Source of the DNA: Botryotinia globosa
Lineage: Eukaryota > Ascomycota > Leotiomycetes > Helotiales > Sclerotiniaceae
DNA length: 64,000 nt
NCBI GenBank assembly: GCA_014898425.1
Contig: RCSZ01000007.1
Span: 1,116,001 to 1,180,000, forward strand
Direction of reading: 5' to 3'
Below, in pieces: positions 1-9,215 of the stretch. Within the stretch, counting starts at the first letter, position 1. Each line of letters starts with the position of its first letter. The notes under the pieces are model-generated. The model saw only the letters and a list, made by a program, of their open reading frames with translations. It did not search any database and had not been told where the DNA came from. A program made the position numbers and the translations under genes.

Positions 1-1677
1 GAGATAATCAGTGTACTATTACTGATGCATCCGCATCTCAAAGTCTGGAACAATATTCACACATGCATTTAACAAACAAGGGTTATAATTCATACACACA
101 CTGCATATTTGCGAGAGAAAGTGTATTAATCGATAAATTTCAAAGTATTAAAATATAAATATCCTATCCTATCCTATCCTATTCCGACCCCATCCAAGAT
201 CCAAACAATATACTATCCTCTCAAACCCAACCCAACAATAGCGAGCTCAAACAACTCCCGGATCCTCATTTCCTCCTCCCCCTGGGTTCCTCCTTCCTCC
301 TTCCTCTTCTTTTACGAGAAGTGAGCACACAGCTATTGTTATATATATTTCTCATTGCAGTGTACATGATAGATATCCTTCCTCTCCTTCATCCTCCCAC
401 CCCCCATTTTCCACGCAGGAAATAGTAATAAAAACATCAACGAAATCGCCATCAAGCTATTGAGGACCAATTTCTCATATCAAAAGATTGATATTGATTA
501 TCCACCAAGAAAATCATACAAAAAAAGAAGAAAAGAAAAACATCATTGCTCCTCTCGTACAACCCCCCCCCCCCCCCCCCCCCCCTTTTTTTTTTACATG
601 GAGGAAGATTGACGGTCTAGGGAGATGTATTCTCAATCACATTCTTTCCCTTTCCTTCCTTTGCTTCTTTTGTGTTTTTGCATACTTTTCTTACTCACCT
701 CCCATTCCCCCCAATTCCAAAAAGCGAAATTGAGAACAAGAAGAAAGATATTGCTCCTCTCGCAAACTCTCTTCCTTTTGGTGGAAAGAGAGTTGCGGTC
801 TCTGGAGATGTATTCTCAATATCTTTTCTCTTCTTTGTTTAATTTTCTTTTTGAAAGCAGTGCGAGCTTTCTTTTCGAATGGATAGGTGTGTAGAGAGGG
901 GAGGAATAGAATACAAAGATGTAGTGGTTAATCTGAGAGATTTGCTGCGAGTCGTCACTCGATGGATATCGTATTTGATGTTTTTATTCTATTTTCCGGC
1001 CCTGGAGTCGAGTTTGGTTTTCCATGGGTGTAGGTGGGCCTCAAGAGTGGCAAGTGGCGGAGGTGTTGATTGTGTGGAGGTGGATATATGATACTGGCGA
1101 GATAAAGATTCATTGTCATGAGTTGACCGGAAATGTGATACTGTATCGATATCCGAAGTTGTTAAAGGATAATAAAAATAAAGTCGAAAATAAAATGTGG
1201 TAATGACTGTGTGACATCCCGATCCGGATTCGAGATATATGACAAAAAAATTGAGTAATGTTGTGAGGTATTCATTCGACACGAATCTTGAAAAGTTCCG
1301 CTTGTCCATCCTCACACACAAATCGAGTGTTGTGTATCCTTTCATTTGCCGAGATCAGATCATAATGTATGATATTGAAGACTCATGTTTATAATGCTGT
1401 CTCTGTGCGACGCAGTGTTGGTGGTCGGAAGGTGCATGGAGCTAGTTCTCCCATTTCAATATTTTGAATCTGTCTCCGACGCCTTGATGTGGAAGTGATT
1501 GGATGAAAAACCATCATACAACATAACGCCTGTGGAGGAGAAAAATGCGTAAGCATTCATCCATATGGTGTGCCCTATATTGACGATTCAAACTCCTTGG
1601 GTAAAGCGACCCGAGGTTCTGTTGATCGAAAGACCGAGACATGATAGAAATAAAGAGACTCTAAGATAAGACTCTTA
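1..1677. other. Intergenic region with pyrimidine tracts
   Basis: No convincing gene was found. The stretch begins with a short ATCCT array (about 161-180), followed by CT-rich DNA and the C23T10 run at 563-595. Short open frames on both strands show no motif and no splice context. The CT-rich stretch could be a promoter or leader of a gene outside the window, but I cannot show that. Confidence 0.5.
563..595. repeat. C23-T10 homopolymer run
   Basis: The sequence shows 23 consecutive C followed by 10 consecutive T. On the minus strand this is an A10-G23 purine run able in principle to form G-quadruplex or triplex structures. Long homopolymers are also where assemblies are least reliable, so the length may not be exact. 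Confidence 0.9.
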
Positions 1678-2205
1678 CTAGGGATCCAAGTAATCGACCT
1701 CCCCATCAAAAAGTCTCATCACCACATCCAGCATAGCAGGACAAAGATCAATATCACAACTCACATCCTCGTCATCTTCTTCACCGCCAAAAAGTCGACG
1801 TTGCATTTTCCCCAATTCTTCCTCTTCCATTCCCTTCGCTTCTCTCATCATGGTTTGTCTCTCCATCTCCAATTGTCGCATATTTTGCTTGACAGCCAGA
1901 TTTTCTAGCTCTGCAGCTTGTCTGGCTTTCCATCTCATCCAACTTTGATCGAAGCTTTGTCTTAGCATTGGAGAGGGCCCAGTACCGGTTCTGTGGTTCG
2001 GAATGTAGAAGTCGGAGTCTCGAGCTTCGAGAATCCCTTCGTTGAGATCGGTGGCGAGGGCAGATTTGCGGGAGAGAGTACGACGGGCGCGTGAACCTGG
2101 CCTTTCGCGACGTCGGTTTTGTCGATGATGTATCGGAGGAGAGGAGTCTGAAGTATGAGGGAGGGGAGGAGAGGAGGAAGAGGAGGATAAGTTTGTAGTG
2201 ACCAT
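1678..2205 (-). CDS. Hypothetical protein, basic N-half and acidic C-half
   Basis: Unrecognised protein of about 175 residues. The first true ATG is at 2205, with A at -3 and G at +4. The frame stays open about 17 codons upstream, but only to a TTG. The N-terminus is Ser/Pro-rich, then comes an arginine-rich stretch (about residues 28-45, RRRER and RARR) that could be a nuclear localisation signal. A Trp/Gln/Glu/Met-rich segment (about residues 90-140) is probably helical. The tail is acidic (EEDDED) and ends with a short hydrophobic patch around MLDVVMRLFDG. No intron is needed. I cannot assign a domain or function; the sustained frame with organised charge blocks argues for a real gene. The upstream region 2206-2480 would be its promoter. 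Confidence 0.6.
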   Translation of the reverse strand: MVTTNLSSSSSSPPLPHTSDSSPPIHHRQNRRRERPGSRARRTLSRKSALATDLNEGILEARDSDFYIPNHRTGTGPSPMLRQSFDQSWMRWKARQAAELENLAVKQNMRQLEMERQTMMREAKGMEEEELGKMQRRLFGGEEDDEDVSCDIDLCPAMLDVVMRLFDGEVDYLDP

Positions 2206-4766
2206 TGTGAATGTAGAAGTGTAACTTTGGGGTTGAGTGGAGATTTGGAGAATCAAATGTAGATGCTATGCAAAGGTAACAACAATATCCCGAAACCGAA
2301 AGGTGGAATTGAATAGAGTAGATAAAACCCCAAAGGATAGACAGAGCACCAGAGATCGAATTAACGATAAAAGAGCAGAAAGATCAAACGGAAGAGGAGG
2401 ATATTCTACTTATATCCTCTTTCTCGACATTTTCTTGGAGTCACAATACGAATAGAAAGTAATAGTCACCACTCGATGACTCGAATATACCTTTCTTTTC
2501 TCTATGTCACCATATCATGTGCTGATACCCGAATAATTGTTTACACACCATAATTCCAATATGATCCGCTGTTCGGAGTCGTTACACTCACTCATTCCAA
2601 ATCCCTTCCCAGGAAATCCATAGCTAAGTGACTCACAATCGGCCGGCGTGGCAATGTCATCCATCATCAACAAGGATCCCTTGGTAGTTTCACTCAAGGT
2701 GACATCCGAGAATGAGGCAAAAGATCTGAAGCATGTGTTGGAGATTTACCTTGATTGGTTTATTTGGTATAACAAATACCTGTGTTGATAATTTGTTTGT
2801 TGTTGCATATCTGAAGTATGGTCCCGTTAATGTTTGTGTTGTGGTTGAAGGAAGCCCTGCTCTGCCTCCCGAGGTCCTGCTTGAATGGATGGGCTTTTGG
2901 GTGATGGCGGTGTGGCTGGTGTCTGGGGTGAGAGTGGCGAAGTTCTTAGCGTGACCTCGGGACGCATTGAAGAAAATGGGAGAAACCCGATGGAAAAGGA
3001 TATTATCCCTATACTTTTTCAACGTGCAACATTCAACAGCCCGCAGAATGTTTCAACCTCGCCTCACTCGTACATCATTACCAAATGTCGATGAGAATCC
3101 CGATATACTGGATGACCCCAGTCTTGGTCGAAGATTAGGTTGCAGCTACGACGGAGTATCGAATACTACGCATGTATATCCTATACGAGTACGAATACCG
3201 AAATGTGGACATGTTCCTAGGCAGGATGGAGTATTGTCAGTGTGTTGGAGGCAGACAACGCGGATTTAGGTATTCAACGGAGAAAAATGTCCAGAAATGA
3301 TAAGTGTTGATTCGGACGTTTGATTCCTTTCAAACTTGTTTAATAGAGGCGTAATTGAAGTTACCTGAAGTGTGACTCAAGCTCCATATCTCTCCGGGCA
3401 AGATGTACGAATAGTATGGAGATTAAGAACATAAGACAGAGAACTATCGACAAGATTGAGTAATCAATTCATCATGTGGTGATTATAGTTATATTCATCC
3501 GAAGGTATGAGACAAGCTTTTAGGCAGGTAAAATGATGTAGATAGTCATTGCGAAAATATATAGGCCAGACAAAATGTTGCTGAAGAATAAAACCAAATC
3601 ATTAAGCGACGATGCAACTCCATTCTATATAATAAGTAGGCTAGAGGATCATAGGTAGCATGAATAGTAGTCATCCGAACCTCGACTCATTTTCAAGGGA
3701 CAAGTTCCCGGATCATCTAGACAATGTCATCCCTGAATTCTCTCTAGGACTTTCACCGGGTATCAGAAATATCTACCACGAAGAGTACCTTCCACAGAAT
3801 AGACGTATACTTGGAACCAGGCTCACTGTAGTTTACAAATCTCGTGGGATGGTAAGTTCTTGGGTGGTCCGTATGTAAAGATTTGAAGGGCTTACTCCTG
3901 TCATCGTAAATTCTCAATATGCGACAAGATAGAGTAACTTTCGAGTTTCAAGTTAAGAAGCAGTTTGGCTATCTATCTGGAAAATTTCGGCGAGAGTACC
4001 CAGTGGTGATGTATTTATTCGCACACATGATATCGTGTGGATAGGTAGCCCTACCTAGCTGGTCGAAGATACAAATGATACCCGCCGAATGAGATGGCGC
4101 TCAGCAGTGTAAGTGCCTCATACGTAGGATATTATTATGTAAGAACTCTTGTTATCCATCACTCACCATAGAGTTGACTCGCCATTAAACATGTGCGATC
4201 AATCCACACCAGAATACCAGATGTTCGGCATGCGTTGCTGTCTGTAAACTGCAGCCTTTCATTCACTCAACCGATACACCTTACCAAACAAGAACCGTCT
4301 ATAAGGAAGCATCAGCATTATTAATACCCAAAGATAACAATGTGAAGAAGTGACCATTGGTACCTCCAGAGTTACAGAGATCGTCACCAACTGAATGCAA
4401 TACCGGGGTGCTCGTAATCTCATAAACAAGAAATCCCCATCATCGATTCATCATGAAAATTATATCTGAGTAAAGTAGATTCTGGCGATATGTTTTTAGC
4501 CTCCTCCTTCCTACGATGTCGACCAGTACCTTTCAGAACGCAGACTACCAGTAGCTTCATCCCTCCTCGCCTTTTCAGAACGTCTATCAATAGATTTCTT
4601 CGACAAACGAACATCAAGTACGCTTCTCCATCTCCATGGATAAAACTCGCTACACGCTACTTCATCTACATTCCGTTTAATGTGTCAATTCTTACGATGT
4701 TCACAATGGGATTACAACTTATTTCTTCATATTCAAAAAGCCCACCACGCCTCAGGAAAAGCCTAG
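2206..4766. other. Spacer with unassigned short coding-like segments
   Basis: I see no complete gene. A 44-codon plus-strand frame starts at an ATG at 2654 and looks compositionally like coding DNA. A 72-codon frame at 3660-3878 contains a good splice donor (GTAAGT near 3851). These could be exons of an unrecognised or decayed gene, but I could not join them. The opposite strand at 2690-3022 is also open. Nothing here resembles a known family to me. Confidence 0.35.
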
Positions 4767-6716
4767 ATGAATCTTTGTCATATCATACCAACACGACGTT
4801 TGTCACAAGGTTACATTCGATTGATCTCCATCAATCTTGGAAACCCCGACGACCCAATTGAGTTGGATTTGAACAGTGTTAGGTTTCGTCCAGGCAACCA
4901 TACGAACTGGATTTCGGCGGAGTATATCCCCCGATATGAGGCGTTGTCATATATCTGGGATGAAGACGAAAGAAAAGATAAAATGTATGTGATTCCTTAC
5001 AACTTGATTCTATTACCAGTGATATCCAATAGACATCTCAGGCTACTAAGTGTCGGGCCTCGGAGCGAAGTAATATCGAAAAGGGTCTGGCAAGTGCTCA
5101 GACGACTAAGATAGAGCTTTAAGAGGACAAGTTTGACTAATATTTTACAGAGTAGTGATTTTAAATGGCAAACCCTTCTATATCACATCTAACCTCCATT
5201 CTGCACTTCTTGCCATTCGACGTAACAATGTCACCTCACAACTTTGGATAGACGCAATCTGTATTGATCAAAACGACAATGCCGAAAAAGAGAAACAGCT
5301 GAGAATCATGCATCAAATTTATAAAAACGCCACCAATGTTCGCGTCTGGCTTGGGAGTGACGATCAATCTGTTGATATACGTGCCGGGTTATCACTCATG
5401 TCTCACTGTCTTGAGAAATTTGAGTAAGTGCGCGGGCGGAGGTATTCAAAGCTTGGGAGCGACTGGAATATTTTGTATTCCACGAGGTGGAACACAGTTT
5501 TATGGCGAGTTATCTTTGGTGAAAGCATTAAAAACATCATTGGAAAGGAAGGTGCTATTTCATTCGAAACGATAGGAGCAAATTACCGCAACGAAAAGGA
5601 AACTATCGTACAAAGAATTGACTGGCACACTGGGCCTGAATATAGCTCCGGTTGGAAAGCAATCAAAAAAATAGTTGCTCGACCTTATTTTACTAGATCT
5701 TGGATAATCCAGAAAATGGTACTCTCTTCCAATCGATCATTATTCATAGGCGATCATGAAATGACCGATATTCTTCGCGTTGTTGAATTACTTTACGCAA
5801 CCCCTGAGATCCAGAGAGAGCTTCCTCCTGAATGTCGTATCGAGCGAGAGGATACATCACGAATCCACCACCTGTTTAGAAGTATTGCAGAATACGATGA
5901 GGCTTTGAATCTTGGAAAGCTTTTAGCTACCTTTCGGGGGAAAGGTTCCAAAATGCCAGAGGACCAGATATACAGTCTGTTAGGATTAACAGGGAGGGGG
6001 GAGTTGGCTATAACGGGCATCGCCGTGTACAATTTCCAATGACCGATTACAGACAATCGATTCGCAAGTTGTGCACTGACACGGCAGAACACATCTTAGC
6101 ACAAGATAAAAACCTGGATGTTCTCCGAATGGTTAACACGCATGCGAAGCCGAGAAATGAAAAAGAATGGCCGTCGTGGGTTCCAGATTTCACGTCACCC
6201 CTACCAGGATTGGGAGAGCCAAAAGGGTCCCTTTGGAAACTACCACTAGCGGATTTATCGCGTACAATGTTACCTGAAGAGAAGAAGGATTTTTGCATTG
6301 AAAATGATAAGTTGCTGATTTATGGGCATGTGCTTAGCGAGGTCAGGAAGCCGGTCGGAATAGTAGAGAACAACGGGCGGCGCGATAAAGCGCTAGAACA
6401 TGGGAAGCGACCAATAGGTGAGAGACAACTCCCACTCTTTGAGCTAGAATTTCCGCCAATGGGCATTTGGGAAGACAGTGAAGGACGCGAGGTACATGGG
6501 ACAGTGGATTTCAAGAAGGGGGATTTGGTGGTTATGGTTGCGCGTTCGGAGAGTCCGTTGATATTGAGGAGGCTGAAGGGTAAAAAAGGAAAAGAGTGTG
6601 AATGGCCTGAGTACAATGTGGGTGGGACGGCCCATACATCGGAACTCGATCTAATTAAATTTAAAGATCTTGCGAAGAAGATTAAGTGGGATTTCCAGAA
6701 GATGGCTATAGTCTAA
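4767..6716 (+). CDS. HET-domain (heterokaryon incompatibility) protein, frame broken near the 3' third
   Basis: HET proteins act in fungal non-self recognition and can trigger cell death when incompatible strains fuse. The HET signature is clear: YEALSYIWDE, then LWIDAICIDQND, EKEKQLRIMHQIYKNA and VRVWLG. Downstream are the usual RPYFTRSWIIQ, PEDQIYSLLGL, TDYRQSIRKL and WPSWVPDF blocks, and a C-terminal KKGDLVVMVA segment. I infer introns at 4985-5150 (GTATGT...TTTACAG, branch-like TGACTAAT) and 5424-5486 (GTAAGT...ACGAG), both frame-preserving. The LLGL block and the DY block lie in different frames. The shift falls between about 5943 and 6042, with a G-rich run at about 5991-6001 as a likely site. 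A 50-nt intron (6003-6052, donor GTTGGC) would also restore a frame but would remove the conserved DY. HET genes are often inactive alleles. The start at 4767 is the first ATG that leads into the domain. Confidence 0.75.
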
Positions 6717-7860
6717 GATATACCCTCAAGTGTACGTAGTATACAAGGTATATAGCACTACTATGTAAGGAGACACTATTTGATACTTGCAAACGGCTTC
6801 AGTATCTTGCATCCGCATCAATCTTTGCGGTCGTCGTATGTTGCTAGGAATGGCTTAAGTGATCAGAAAGACATTCTGAGAGGTGTAAACTCATGAAACT
6901 TTTCACCACCGAGATCACCTTTTCTCGCCGCCCCGCGCACTCTCTTCGAAATCGGTAGTTCGAGATACCGACTTTGGCTTCAACTCACTCGAATCAATGC
7001 ACATTTCTTTGATAGGATGTATTCGACCACTTAGCCCTTGTACGGTCAACACATAGAATTTTTTTGTCTTTTCATCCCCTTTTCTATTCGGATCCAATGA
7101 TAGTGTAACTACTCTCTCATTCGATACACCAAATACGTCATCCAGCTCATCTGTTGCTCCCAGCAACGCTCTAACCCACTTGTTTAGTTTCGCGTGGTAA
7201 CGTCCCACAAGAAGCGACAGAGAAAAAGAAAAAAAACCTGACGAACCACAAAAGCGGGTTTGGTGAGACCAGTGCTGGGGGGGAGTGTTTTGGACTTCTT
7301 GAAATTTTAATAATGACAATGATGCTGGCGCCAGGAAAAATGCATGATCATGGATGAGGAATGGTAGATGATTGGTAATGATGGACAGAAACCGAAAGAA
7401 GAGGATAAATTAGACAATTTTATCATCCTAGTGAGCGGACCGTCCCTTGTTTACCTAGACATGTGCCGTGTGATGTGGTGACACAGTGATATTGTGGGTT
7501 GGACGGCATAGAGGGTCTCAAGTTTCAACGGTATAAGTGCAGATGAAGAAGTTAGTTGGATGAAATGAAATGAAATGATTGGATGGATTGAATTGGTATT
7601 GGCGCCGGCCGGCTTGAATAGATTGGTTCTTGATTGAATGGAGATCTATACCCAGTCTCGCCAGTGTTATTCGTCTGTTCGTTGTACGGAGTATGTTGTA
7701 TGGTGGGGTATAACTTATAAGTGCCTTGTACGATAGCTTGTAGGACGAAAACAAAGTTACTCGTACGAGAGATTTATTGGACGGACGAATGTTTCTTGTT
7801 CTTGGTATGGGAAGGTGGTCGTAGACTCGTAGTGCGGTTTATTGGTGAGCGATTCAATCA

Positions 7861-8060
7861 TTTGTATGTGATCATGTGAGATGAATTTGTATGTGATCAT
7901 GTGAGATGAATTTGTATATGATCATGTGAGATGAATTTGTATGTGATCATGTGAGATGGATCTGTATATGATCATGTGAGATGAATTTGTATGTGATCAT
8001 GTGAGATGAATTTGTATGTGATCATGTGAGATGGATCTGTATATGATCATGTGAGATGGG
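7861..8060. repeat. Minisatellite, eight tandem copies of a 25-bp unit
   Basis: Units start at 7861, 7886, 7911, 7936, 7961, 7986, 8011 and 8036, giving exactly eight copies. Each carries the palindrome ATGATCAT followed by GTGAGATG. Variation is limited to single transitions (GTGATC or ATGATC; AATTTG or GATCTG). Variant units recur in a pattern, which suggests duplication of blocks larger than one unit. Confidence 0.95.
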
Positions 8061-8170
8061 TAGCGAGAGAGACTAGGAGAGGAGATTAAGACTAGGAGAC
8101 TAGGAGAGGAGACTATGAGAGGAGACTATGAGAGGAGACTAGGAGAGGAGACTATGACTCTATGAGACTA
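8061..8170. repeat. Degenerate purine-rich repeat
   Basis: Immediately after the minisatellite, GGAGACTA and GAGAGGAGACTATGA variants recur with irregular spacing of roughly 10-14 bases. Nearly all purines are on the plus strand apart from CTA/TAT interruptions. Confidence 0.7.
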
Positions 8171-8371
8171 GTAGATAGTCTTATACTAGTAATATAGTAT
8201 AGTAGTCAAGTGCACTGTACTCAAAAGTGGGTGGGATAGAAAGCAAGCATATACTTTGTATATAGCTTTTGCAACTTTTATCAATATCAATCAATATTAA
8301 TATCAGTCAATATCAATATCAATATCAAATTACAAGATTATAGACAGGTAACATAATCAATCTAATTCATC

Positions 8372-8425
8372 CTATCCTTCCTATCCTTCCTATCCTTCCT
8401 ATCCTTCCTATCCTTCCTATCCTTC
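8372..8425. repeat. CTATCCTTC tandem array
   Basis: About six uninterrupted copies of the 9-mer CTATCCTTC lie roughly 800 bases upstream of the ATG at 9216, in a pyrimidine-rich promoter-like stretch. Confidence 0.9.
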
Positions 8426-9215
8426 CTTATCATCTTTCCCTCTCAGACTCGAGAACTTATCGCGGTGCATTCGCCTATACCAAGTACCACCCCTCACGAA
8501 TCCTAGAGAAAAAAGTATCATTTTGACACACGGGAACTTTATTTTGGGGACTTTTCTGTCCTGAAGCCTTTACGAAATACGAATTACGAGTCACAACCCT
8601 TCACATTTGATTGATCCACCAGTGATCCCATCCATACAACTTACAACTTCCAACTTACAACTATTAACTTTTAAATTTAATCAGACCTCCCTTGTGAACT
8701 CTTTTTCTCTTTCGGATTTGCTTGGGTGGTAATAATTCGGATCAATCATAAAGATACAGACAGACTGCGACAAGAGGGTGAGATTCAGGAGATAATTTTA
8801 TTATTCAATTTGCAAATATTGGCCATTCATTGTCTGCGCAAGGTTATACCGTTGGGATCTGTGGATGGATGTATCTTAGTAAAGTGTCGAATGATTATTG
8901 CTAGCCAAGTACTCTTTTCCCCCTTCCCCTTGGTCAACAGTAGCTTGGGAATTCTGCGATATTTGCTTCTTGAGGCTTTGTTCATTTGCGCAAATCCTGC
9001 ATGGAAAGAAAGAAGAAAGAAAAAAAGGAAATCTTTGGAAGCTGATGTCTTGCTTTACAGTACAGTTATCCATGGCTTAATGACGATACTATCATCTTTT
9101 CGAGATCCCCTCTGCGAATACGATAAGAGAGATTCACAATCAAAACGGACGATTTTTGAGTACCTGTACATATCGTATCCTATCCATCTCCAAACAATAA
9201 TTCAATTCAATTACA

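Larger units (their letters stand above)
6717..9215. other. Intergenic region with minisatellites and CT-rich promoter
   Basis: The region between the HET gene and the coiled-coil gene holds the 25-bp minisatellite (7861-8060), purine-rich degenerate repeats, an AATATC-rich stretch around 8280-8330 and a CTATCCTTC array. The 8340-9215 part is pyrimidine-rich and probably carries the promoter and leader of the gene at 9216. A minus-strand frame at 6915-7319 is open but lacks an early ATG. One exact TACGGAGTA lies at 7685-7693. Confidence 0.5.

Noticed and set aside
5979..6052. 74-nt intron (GTTAGG...ATTACAG) as an explanation of the HET frame change
   Set aside because: It restores the frame arithmetically but would delete the conserved LLGL and DY blocks and has a poor donor; a frameshift explains the data better.
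6915..7319. 134-codon minus-strand frame
   Set aside because: The frame opens with TTG and has no ATG before its last third; no motif, no splice partner.
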